Origin: Alphaproteobacteria bacterium
Lineage (GTDB): Bacteria; Pseudomonadota; Alphaproteobacteria; Micropepsales; Micropepsaceae
Reading direction: 5' to 3'
DNA length: 52,930 nt
Assembly (NCBI GenBank): GCA_016792565.1
Contig: JAEUMK010000013.1
Span: 1 to 52,930 of the forward strand
The translations under genes were made by a program, and so were the position numbers. The notes under the pieces were generated by a model. That model ran no database searches. It was not told the origin of the DNA and saw only the letters and a list, made by a program, of their open reading frames with translations. Each line of letters opens with the position of its first letter. Position 1 is the first letter of the stretch. Positions 36,657 through 43,458 of this stretch are shown one piece after another.

Positions 36657-37940
36657 TCAGCCGCCGGTCGCCTCGATCACGTCTTCCAGCGTACGCAGCC
36701 CGGTGCGGGGGGCGTTCACCAGCACGGCCATGTTGCCGGGCAGGTGCTCGTTCTTCCACATCTTGGTGTGCGCCTTGGGGATGTCGGCCCAGGAGAAGAC
36801 TTCCGACATGCAGGGATCGATGCGGCGCTCGACCACCAGGCGGTTGGCCTGGCTCGCCTGGAGGTAGTTGGCGAAGTGCGAGCCCTGCACGCGCTTCTGG
36901 CGCATCCAGACATAGCGGGCATCGAAGGTGAGGTTGTAGCCGGTGGTGCCGGCGCAGAAGACGACCATCCCGCCGCGCTTCACGACCAGGCAGGAGACCG
37001 GGAAGGTCGATTCGCCGGGGTGCTCGAACACCATGTCGACGTCGTTGCCCTTGCCGGTGATGTCCCAGATCGCCTTGCCGAACTTGCGCGCTTCCTTGGT
37101 CCAGGCGTCGTATTCGGGGGTGCCGACCTGGGGCATCTGGCCCCAGCAGTTGAAGTCCTTGCGGTTGATGACACCCTTGGCGCCGAGGCTCAGCACGAAG
37201 TCGCGCTTGGATTCGTCCGAGATGACGCCGATCGCGTTGGCGCCCGAGACGGCGCAGAGCTGGATGGCGAACGAGCCGAGGCCGCCCGAGGCGCCCCAGA
37301 TCAGCACGTTGTGGCCGGGGCGCAGGATGTGCGGCCGGTGGCCGAAGAACATGCGGTAGGTGGTGGCGAGGGTGAGCGTGTAGCAGGCCGACTCTTCCCA
37401 CGTCAGGTGGCGCGGCCGCTCCATGAGCTGGCGGTCCTGGACGCGGGCGAACTGGGCGAAGGCGCCGTCCGGCGTCTCGTAGCCCCAGATGCGCTGGCTG
37501 GGCGAGAACATCGGGTCGCCGCCGTTGCACTCCTCGTCGTCGCCGTCGTCCTGGTTGCAGTGCACGACGACCTCGTCGCCGACCTTCCAGCGCTTCACCT
37601 TGGAGCCGACCGCCCAGACGATGCCGGCCGCGTCCGATCCGGCGATGTGATAGGGCAGCTTGTGGCCGTCGATGGGCGAGATGGGGGTGCCGAGACCGGC
37701 CCAGACGCCGTTGTAGTTGACGCCCGCCGCCATCACGAGGACGAGCACGTCGTGGCTGTCGAGTTCCCAGGTGGGCACGACCTCGACCTGGAAGGACTTT
37801 TCCGGCTCGCCGTGGCGGTCCTTGCGGATGGCCCAGGCGTACATGTTCTTCGGGACATGGCCGAGCGGCGGAATCTCGCCGATCTCGTAGAGATCCTTAG
37901 GCCCGTTCGCAGCCATCGCCGCCTCGGCAGTCGTCGCCAT
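36657..37940 (-). CDS. ccr: Crotonyl-CoA carboxylase/reductase
   Basis: The key CO2-fixing enzyme of the ethylmalonyl-CoA pathway: it reductively carboxylates crotonyl-CoA to (2S)-ethylmalonyl-CoA with NADPH. The 427-residue MDR-family protein has the Ccr N-terminus (DLYEIGEIPPLGHVPKNMYA), YHIAGSDAAGIVWAVG, the CNQDDGDDEECNGGDPMFS insertion typical of Ccr, the NADPH motif IWGASGGLGSFA and the FEHPGESTFP segment. I start at the ATG 37940, which follows a strong GGAGGGG site by 8 nt and gives the family length. An alternative upstream start would add 51 residues not seen in the family. Confidence 0.97.
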   Translation of the reverse strand: MATTAEAAMAANGPKDLYEIGEIPPLGHVPKNMYAWAIRKDRHGEPEKSFQVEVVPTWELDSHDVLVLVMAAGVNYNGVWAGLGTPISPIDGHKLPYHIAGSDAAGIVWAVGSKVKRWKVGDEVVVHCNQDDGDDEECNGGDPMFSPSQRIWGYETPDGAFAQFARVQDRQLMERPRHLTWEESACYTLTLATTYRMFFGHRPHILRPGHNVLIWGASGGLGSFAIQLCAVSGANAIGVISDESKRDFVLSLGAKGVINRKDFNCWGQMPQVGTPEYDAWTKEARKFGKAIWDITGKGNDVDMVFEHPGESTFPVSCLVVKRGGMVVFCAGTTGYNLTFDARYVWMRQKRVQGSHFANYLQASQANRLVVERRIDPCMSEVFSWADIPKAHTKMWKNEHLPGNMAVLVNAPRTGLRTLEDVIEATGG

Positions 37941-38163
37941 CGTCGAAACCCCTCCAATGAAGCGCCGCGCGGCTCTCATGGCCTTTGCGCAAACGGCAGA
38001 CTGAGGATTCGTCAGTTTTGCGTCGGCTGCAACCCAATTTTTGCACCGCACAAGGGGATTGGGACACGATTCGCCGAATAATGTCGCCGACAAGACACAA
38101 AATTACGTTCCGGCAAGCCAAGGCGACGCGTCAGATCGTTTCCCTGACGCGCCGCACCATGTG
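37941..38163 (-). promoter_or_regulatory. ccr upstream region
   Basis: This gap in front of ccr holds no gene. It includes the palindrome TTTGCGCAAA (37984-37993), 44 bp before the ATG, and a longer dyad CCCAAT-N19-ATTGGG (38033-38063) whose interior reads TTTTTGCA...CACAAG. The stretch 38064-38110 is relatively AT-rich, with TTATTC and TTGTGT elements that may hold the promoter. ScfR/RamB-type regulators of acyl-CoA metabolism use TTTGC-containing sites, so these are candidate operators. Confidence 0.5.
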
Positions 38164-38191
38164 CGCAATCAGCGCCCGGCGTGACGGGCGA
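38164..38191. repeat. 28-bp direct repeat, left copy
   Basis: A 28-bp stretch from CGCAATCAGC to GTGACGGGCGA is repeated without mismatch and in the same orientation at 39564-39591. On the minus strand it encodes the last residues and stop of an acyl-CoA dehydrogenase C-terminus (ARHAGR-stop). The two copies bracket the MarR-methyltransferase pair. Confidence 0.9.
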
Positions 38192-38430
38192 AAGCCCGGT
38201 CAGACGCGTGCGACGGCCGTCGAGCAGGCTGAAGCCGCTCCCCCGCCCGGGTCTCCTCGGGCATGGGGCTGCGCCTGCTCGATACGCCGATCCGGGTCAG
38301 AGGCGTCTGGGACCGCATCACGCCCTCGTCGTGCCGCCAGCGCCAGGGCGTGTCGCGCGGCGGCGGCGCGAGCTGGGAGGAGAACTGGTTCATGGACTGG
38401 ACCCGCGCGCAGGGGCGAGCGGCGGCGGAA
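38192..38430. other. Gene-free stretch upstream of MarR operator
   Basis: About 240 bp with open frames on both strands but no gene I can support. A plus-strand frame from 38263 yields a plausible-looking WEENWFMDWTRAQ segment and could be a fragment of a lost gene; a minus-strand frame ends in the acyl-CoA dehydrogenase remnant. Neither has a convincing start or homology. Confidence 0.4.
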
Positions 38431-38475
38431 ATGACACCTTGGTTGACAATCCTGAATTGTCACCTAAGGTGTCAT
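38431..38475. promoter_or_regulatory. MarR-type operator overlapping promoter
   Basis: A 45-bp dyad: arms ATGACACCTT and AAGGTGTCAT are perfect and the inner TGACAAT/ATTGTCA also pair (18 of 20 positions per arm). Each arm is itself a near-palindrome of type TGWCACCT-T-AGGTGWCA, so two operator copies face each other. The arm includes TTGACA (38443-38448) and, 16 nt on, TAAGGT (38465-38470), a good promoter. Expected transcription start coincides with the ATG at 38477. Strong candidate for autorepression. Confidence 0.8.
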
Positions 38476-38476
38476 C

Positions 38477-38974
38477 ATGGGAACGGACGCCGCCGACATC
38501 GTGAACCTTCTCCCGCTTGCGGTGCTGCGGCTCACCGCGGCCGGGGACGCGCTGCACGCATCGCGCGGCCTCAACTCGGCGCTCCGGTCCATCCTGGTCA
38601 CGGCCGCCGCGCAGACGCCGCGGACGGTCTCGCAGATGGCGAGAGAGAGGCGGGTCTCGCGGCAGTATCTGCAACGCGCGGTGGACGATCTGATCGCCAT
38701 GGGGCTTCTGGCCGCCCTGCCGAACCCTGGGCACCGACGGGCGCCGCTCATTGCGCTCACCCGGCGCGGCGCCGCCATGACCGCGGCGATCCGCAATGCC
38801 GAGGCGCCGCTGGTCGCCGGCCTCTTCGCGGGGATCGATGGCTCGGCGCTCGCATCGACGGCGGCCGTGCTGCGCCTCGTGTGCGAGCGGCTGTCCGCCG
38901 GCGCGCAAGGCAGGGCGCAACCGCGCGCGCCGGCGCGGACCGGCGGGCGAAAGAAGAATGGCCCTCCGCCATGA
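38477..38974 (+). CDS. MarR family transcriptional regulator
   Basis: A 165-residue winged-helix regulator. The HTH and wing read TVSQMARERRVSRQYLQRAV, then LIAMGLLAALPNPGHRRAPLIALTRRG, typical of MarR proteins, with flanking dimerisation helices and a basic C-terminal tail (TGGRKKNG). It probably binds the 45-bp dyad that covers its own promoter. The ATG at 38477 follows AAGGTG, which could act as a ribosome-binding site if transcription starts upstream; otherwise the mRNA is leaderless. Its stop overlaps the methyltransferase start. Confidence 0.9.
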   Translation: MGTDAADIVNLLPLAVLRLTAAGDALHASRGLNSALRSILVTAAAQTPRTVSQMARERRVSRQYLQRAVDDLIAMGLLAALPNPGHRRAPLIALTRRGAAMTAAIRNAEAPLVAGLFAGIDGSALASTAAVLRLVCERLSAGAQGRAQPRAPARTGGRKKNGPPP

Positions 38975-39549
38975 GCAAGCGCCACCTGGCGATGACGCCC
39001 ACAAAGCTGTTCGGCCGGCTCATGGAGGCGATGAACGCCGCCGCCTATCGCGAGGCGATACAGGGCCTGCCGGCGCGCGGCGCGGTGCTGGAGATTGGCT
39101 TCGGCACGGGCCGTTTCCTGGAAATGCTGGCGGCGAGCGGCTCCTACGCCCTCATCGCCGGAATCGATCCGACCCCGGCCATGGTCGCCATGGCGGGCGC
39201 CCGGCCGGCGCTGCGCCAGCCCGGTTCGCAGGCCGACATCCGTCTCGGGACCGCCGAGAGCCTGCCCTGGGGCGAGGCCACGTTCGACGCCGTGGTGGCG
39301 ATCCACTGCTTCCAGTTCTGGAGCGATCCGCATGCGGCGGTGCAGGAAGTCCGGCGGGTCCTCAAGCCGGGCGGCCTGCTGCGCCTGGTGCTGCGTGCCC
39401 ACGGCGCGCACCCGCCGGACTGGCTGCCGAATCCCATCAGCCGCGCGGGCGACGAAGACGCCGGCGCCAGCGCCTTGCTGTCGGCGGCGGCGTTCGAAGC
39501 GGTCCTTGCCGGACCGGGGCACCGCATCGACGCAAGAAAGCCGGCCTAG
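38971..39549 (+). CDS. Class I SAM-dependent methyltransferase
   Basis: A 192-residue UbiE/COQ5-like methyltransferase with motif I VLEIGFGTGRFLEML (about 35-49), acidic AGIDPTPAMV, and VLKPGGLLRLVLRA. The C-terminal part is short compared with full-size relatives. ATGA overlap with the MarR gene makes this a coupled regulator-enzyme pair, likely induced by the MarR ligand. It lies within the interval bounded by the 28-bp repeats. Substrate unknown. Confidence 0.88.
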   Translation: MSKRHLAMTPTKLFGRLMEAMNAAAYREAIQGLPARGAVLEIGFGTGRFLEMLAASGSYALIAGIDPTPAMVAMAGARPALRQPGSQADIRLGTAESLPWGEATFDAVVAIHCFQFWSDPHAAVQEVRRVLKPGGLLRLVLRAHGAHPPDWLPNPISRAGDEDAGASALLSAAAFEAVLAGPGHRIDARKPA

Positions 39550-39563
39550 CGGCGCGTCGGGAA

Positions 39564-39591
39564 CGCAATCAGCGCCCGGCGTGACGGGCGA
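39564..39591. repeat. 28-bp direct repeat, right copy
   Basis: Identical to 38164-38191 over 28 bp. Here the sequence continues into a longer acyl-CoA dehydrogenase 3' remnant, so this copy looks like the donor. Confidence 0.9.
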
Positions 39592-39697
39592 CGATGGCGG
39601 CGGCGGCGAAGCCGCGGGGGACGTCTCCGAGACTGCGCCCGCCGCCGTCCGCAATGCGGGTGGCGATGAAGGCGTCCGCGATGTCCGATGGCGGGCC
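39569..39697 (-). pseudogene. 3' remnant of an AidB-like acyl-CoA dehydrogenase gene
   Basis: The minus strand encodes 42 residues plus stop (PSDIADAFIATRIADGGG... to IVARHAGR) that align with the C-terminus of the intact gene at 40742-42397 (PSAVADAFIATRIAGGGG... to IVARHAGH) at roughly three-quarters identity. Upstream the match stops and the frame runs into the protease gene. The divergence shows it is not a fresh duplication: it is either an old partial copy or the stump of a paralogue whose body was lost when the protease gene arrived. Confidence 0.8.
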
Positions 39698-39731
39698 GAA
39701 GATCGTCTTCGCGGCCGAGGCCGTGTGAGGC

Positions 39732-40631
39732 CTATTCGATCCGCGCGCCGGGGAAGATTTCGGTGATCCACGCGATATGGCCGCTGACGCGGGCGAAGCC
39801 GGACGTATCGCCGTATTGGGCCTTGCCCGAGCCGTCGCCGTTGACGCCGGCGATGGCCCATCCGGCCTCGGTCTCGATCCAGGCACCGCCGCCGGAATCC
39901 CCGCCGCCCAGCAGCCCGGCGGTGCGCGAGACGGGTTTGCCCCCGGCTTCTTCGGTGATCGGATTGACGATAGAGCCGTCTTCTTTGGGAAGAGAGATCT
40001 CGAGCGAATTGCCGTCCGCCTCGCCGGCTTCGTTCAGCACCAGAGGCAGCACGCGGTCGATGACGCCCTGGGCGGCGGCGGCGACCGCACCGGCCGGCTC
40101 GTTTTCGTCCTCGCCCTGGCTCGCCATGCCGCGCGTGCCGTAGCCGACGAAGGTGAGCGTCATGCCCTCTTCCTCCGTGCCCGTGTAGAGAAGGGGTTGC
40201 TCGCCGGCGTCTTCGACCGGCTCGCTCAGCGTGACGATCGCGACGTCGAAGCCGAGCGAGTACGCCGTCTCCTGGTTCGCGGCCTCGACCCTGACATAGT
40301 TCGGATGAACGATGACCGACTCGGCGCGATAGTATCGTCCGTCGCGCGAGCGATAGGCCCACCGGTTCGCAAAATCGTCGCCGTCGAAGGCATGGGCGGC
40401 GGTGAGGATGTAGCCGTTCACCTCATCGTTGCCGATCCATGTGCCCGAGGCGTTGCCGCAACCTTCGCCCTCGGCGTCGCACAGTGCGAAGCTCGCGGCG
40501 AATTGCGGCTCGGCGGCCAACGCTTCCGAGGCGGCGTAGCCCTCTTCCTTGTAGGTGCTGTCGAGAATGATGACGGCGTGGGCCGGAACGATGAAGGCGG
40601 CGGCGACGAGGGTCGTAGGGAGGCGTTTCAT
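39732..40631 (-). CDS. Secreted trypsin-like serine protease (S1 family)
   Basis: A 299-residue protein with a signal peptide (about 1-19, ending AHA) and the trypsin triad: His80 in LTAAHAF, Asp129 in GFDVAIV and Ser246 in GGGDSGGGAW. The central region is Glu-rich with a GYGTRGMASQGEDENEPAGA loop. Two cysteines near 51 and 58 may pair. Exported; substrate unknown. It sits alone between the intact and remnant acyl-CoA dehydrogenase 3' ends, which suggests an acquired gene. Confidence 0.9.
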   Translation of the reverse strand: MKRLPTTLVAAAFIVPAHAVIILDSTYKEEGYAASEALAAEPQFAASFALCDAEGEGCGNASGTWIGNDEVNGYILTAAHAFDGDDFANRWAYRSRDGRYYRAESVIVHPNYVRVEAANQETAYSLGFDVAIVTLSEPVEDAGEQPLLYTGTEEEGMTLTFVGYGTRGMASQGEDENEPAGAVAAAAQGVIDRVLPLVLNEAGEADGNSLEISLPKEDGSIVNPITEEAGGKPVSRTAGLLGGGDSGGGAWIETEAGWAIAGVNGDGSGKAQYGDTSGFARVSGHIAWITEIFPGARIE

Positions 40632-40692
40632 GCCCCGGCACCTAACACGACTGTCGACGCAAGCGGATGAGGCGATCTGCCGCCTCAGGCAC

Positions 40693-40734
40693 GGGTCCCC
40701 GGGTTCGGCGCTGTGCGCCGCCCCGAGGATGACA
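40693..40734. repeat. Palindromic intergenic element
   Basis: Between the protease start and the aidB-like stop lies a structured segment with a perfect GGCGC-TGT-GCGCC core flanked by GGGTCCCCGGG and CCCCGAGGAT arms. Read on the minus strand it begins GTCATCCTCGGGG, a type of short intergenic repeat I associate with alphaproteobacteria. Only one copy is seen here. Confidence 0.45.
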
Positions 40735-40741
40735 TGGCGTG

Positions 40742-42397
40742 TCAGTGCCCGGCGTGCCGCGCGACGATAGGAGCAGCGGCGAAGTCGCGGGGAACGGCGC
40801 CGTAGCTGCGTCCGCCGCCACCCGCGATGCGGGTGGCGATGAAGGCGTCGGCGACGGCGGACGGGGCGTGGCGGGCGAGCAGCGCGGCCTGAAGGGTCAG
40901 CGCCAGGCGCTCGGCGACGAAGCGCGCCTCGGCCTCGACCGGCCGCGCCGCCGCCAGGCCGTCCAGCACCTCGGCGATGGCGGCGTCCAGCCTTGCGTCG
41001 GCCCCGGCGGCGCGGCGCAGCTCGGCGGCGAAGGCGGCGAGCGCCTGCGGCTCGCGCGCGAAGGTGCGCAGGATGTCGAGCGCGATGACGTTGCCCGAAC
41101 CCTCCCAGATCGCGTTCAGCGGCGATTCGCGGAAGAGGCGCGGCAGCGGCGTCTCCTCGACATAACCGGCGCCCCCCAGGCACTCCATGCATTCGTAGAC
41201 GAAATTGGCGCAGCGTTTGGTCAGCCAGTACTTGGCGACCGCGACGGCGAGCCTTGCGAAGGCGCGCTCGCTCTCGTCCGCGCCGTCGAACGCCCGCGCC
41301 ACCCGCATGGTGAGCGCCACCGCCGCCTCGTACTCCAGCGCGAGGTCGGCGAGCACCGCCTCCATCAGAGGCTGGTCGATCAGCGTCTTCTGGAAGACCC
41401 GGCGATGACTGGCGTGGTGCAGCGCCTGGGCCAGCGCCATGCGCATGATCCCGAGCGTGCCCGCGATGGTGCCGAGCCGGGTGTGGTGCACCATGTCGAT
41501 GATGACGTTGACGCCGCGCCCTTCCTCACCCAGCAGTTCGGCATAGGCGCCGTGATACTCGATCTCGCTCGAGGCGTTCGACTTGTTGCCGAGCTTGTCC
41601 TTCAGCCGCATCACCTGGATGCGGTTGCGCTCGCCGTCCGGCGCGATGCGCGGCACGAGAAAGCAGGAGAGGCCGCCCGGCGCATAGGCGAGCGTCAGGA
41701 AGCCGTCCGACATCGGCGCCGAGCAGAACCATTTGTGGCCGGTCAGGCGATAGGCGCGCCCGCCCGCGCCTGGCATGCGCTCGGCCCGCGTCGCGTTGGC
41801 GCGCACGTCGCTGCCGCCCTGCTTCTCGGTCATCGCCATGCCGATCGTGACGCCGGCCTTCTCGCCGATGGGGCGCAGCGGCGCGTCGTAGCTTCCGCCG
41901 ACGAGCTTCGACAGCCAGGGCGCGGCGACCTCCGGGGTCGAACGCAGGGCCGGCACGGCGGCGTAGGTCATGGTCATCGGGCACATGGTCCCGGCTTCGG
42001 CCTGGGTGAAGAGGGCGAGCAGCACGGCATGGGCGACATGGCCGCCCGGACCTTCCGGCGTCCAGGCGATGTCGTGGATGCGATGCTCCATCGCGAGGCC
42101 CATCAGCTGGTGATAGGCGGGGTGGAAGCGGGCCTCGTCCAGGCGGCGGCCATAGCGGTCGAAGGCGATGAGTTCGGGCGGATGGCGGTTGGCGAGGTCG
42201 CCGGCCTCCAGCACCGCCTCGGAGCCCGCGAGCGCGCCCAGCGCAAGGGCGCGCGCATCGACCCAGGCCGCGCCCTCGCGCAGCACGCTCTCGCGCAGCG
42301 CCGGATCGCTCGCATAGAGATTGCGGCCCGCGAATTCGGGCGGCTGGTTCATCACCTCGTGGGTTGCGAGGCTGGTCGAGGGCGCGAAACGCGGCAT
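40742..42397 (-). CDS. AidB-like acyl-CoA dehydrogenase
   Basis: A 551-residue flavoprotein of the AidB group: N-terminal APSTSLATHEVMNQPPEF, FAD region MAMTEKQGGSDVRAN, CGGAGYVEE-type segment (LGGAGYVEETPLPRLFRESP) and IWEGSGNVIALDILR, followed by the extra C-terminal domain that gives AidB its DNA-binding surface. E. coli AidB protects DNA from alkylation and has weak isovaleryl-CoA dehydrogenase activity. Whether this copy acts in DNA protection or catabolism is open. Its last 43 codons are partly duplicated at 39569-39697. Confidence 0.92.
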   Translation of the reverse strand: MPRFAPSTSLATHEVMNQPPEFAGRNLYASDPALRESVLREGAAWVDARALALGALAGSEAVLEAGDLANRHPPELIAFDRYGRRLDEARFHPAYHQLMGLAMEHRIHDIAWTPEGPGGHVAHAVLLALFTQAEAGTMCPMTMTYAAVPALRSTPEVAAPWLSKLVGGSYDAPLRPIGEKAGVTIGMAMTEKQGGSDVRANATRAERMPGAGGRAYRLTGHKWFCSAPMSDGFLTLAYAPGGLSCFLVPRIAPDGERNRIQVMRLKDKLGNKSNASSEIEYHGAYAELLGEEGRGVNVIIDMVHHTRLGTIAGTLGIMRMALAQALHHASHRRVFQKTLIDQPLMEAVLADLALEYEAAVALTMRVARAFDGADESERAFARLAVAVAKYWLTKRCANFVYECMECLGGAGYVEETPLPRLFRESPLNAIWEGSGNVIALDILRTFAREPQALAAFAAELRRAAGADARLDAAIAEVLDGLAAARPVEAEARFVAERLALTLQAALLARHAPSAVADAFIATRIAGGGGRSYGAVPRDFAAAPIVARHAGH

Positions 42398-42415
42398 GGC
42401 CGTCCTGCCCGCCTC

Positions 42416-43327
42416 CTAGCTGTGCCCGGCCGGCTTCTTCTCGCCGGCCCGGACCGGCAGCGCCACCTTGTCGATGGCGACCGGGCAATTGTAGTGGTCG
42501 GAGCGGGCGCAGTTCGGATTGTAGAGATAGTTGAAGTCGATGGTCAGCGCCGCGGGCAGGGCGCCCTTCGCCACCTCAACGTCGATATAGCGCCCGACGC
42601 CATAGGTTTCGCCGCCCGTCGTCTCGTCCATGATGAAGGCGGCGAGGCTGTCCAGCTCGGCGGGATCGTCGGTGCCGGCATACATCGGCAGCCGCACCGC
42701 GACGTCCTTCAGCGTGAAGACGGCATCGCCCGCATAGTAGAATTGCTTGTACCAGCCGCGCGAGGTCTGGAAGACTTTCGGCTCCAGCTTCGCGGCCGGC
42801 TGGAACGCCGCTTCGACGACGAACGAGGGATCGTAGGGATAATAGTCGAGCCCCGTGAACGCGGCGGCGTCGGGATTGGCGTCGTTGTAGACCGCGATGC
42901 GCATGCCGTCCTTGCCCGGCTCGATCTGCGCCACGCCGGCGCTGACGCGGACCGTCTCGCTGAGGGCATAGGGGGCGACGCCCTCGTCCAGCAGATCGAC
43001 CGTGGCGCCGGGCACGTCGAGCTGCGCATGGCGCAGGTCTTCGCTCGCGGTAACGAACGGCGCCTCGGCCGAAGCGGGCGCGCTCAGCGACCATGCGTAG
43101 GTGCCGCCCTCGTTCAGCAGCCAGGCCGTCTCGCCGGGCTTCAGGTAGATCGCGTCGTCGATCTTCAGGATCGCGGTCGGCTTGGCGGCATAGGCCTCGT
43201 TGGCCTCGGCGATCTCGGCCTGCCACTTCGCCTCGGCCTCGAGGATTTCGGGCGGCGGCAGCGCATCGGCGCGGGCGGCGCCCGCCATCAGCAGGGCGGC
43301 GGCGAGGATGGGGGCAAGGGCGCGCAT
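42416..43327 (-). CDS. DUF1684 exported protein
   Basis: A 303-residue protein with a Sec signal peptide (ending ARA, about residue 20) and a DUF1684 domain whose signature DFNYLYNPNCARSDHYNCP lies near the C-terminus with conserved cysteines and the TYGVGRYIDVE segment upstream. Function unknown; some members bind metals or are predicted enzymes. It lies 18 bp upstream of the aidB-like gene on the same strand, so they may be co-transcribed. The start is the ATG at 43327. Confidence 0.88.
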   Translation of the reverse strand: MRALAPILAAALLMAGAARADALPPPEILEAEAKWQAEIAEANEAYAAKPTAILKIDDAIYLKPGETAWLLNEGGTYAWSLSAPASAEAPFVTASEDLRHAQLDVPGATVDLLDEGVAPYALSETVRVSAGVAQIEPGKDGMRIAVYNDANPDAAAFTGLDYYPYDPSFVVEAAFQPAAKLEPKVFQTSRGWYKQFYYAGDAVFTLKDVAVRLPMYAGTDDPAELDSLAAFIMDETTGGETYGVGRYIDVEVAKGALPAALTIDFNYLYNPNCARSDHYNCPVAIDKVALPVRAGEKKPAGHS

Positions 43328-43458
43328 CGCGACAGGCTCCATGGCAGGTGGCCGGGCAATCTGCCACAGATCGCCCCGGTACCGCCATGTCCCGGCCGAT
43401 CCTCAAAGACGCCCGAGGCGTGCTAGCCTTGTCTTTCAATCGATCGGGGAGGATCACC

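Noticed and set aside
38169-38393. A 74-residue minus-strand frame ending in FARHAGR
   Set aside because: Only the last few codons match the acyl-CoA dehydrogenase end; the rest has no family resemblance and no ribosome-binding site, so it is treated as a repeat remnant.
38263-38476. A plus-strand frame extending the methyltransferase upstream, with a WEENWFMDWTRAQ segment
   Set aside because: It would run through the operator and the MarR gene in another frame. The segment might be a gene fragment, but nothing else supports it.
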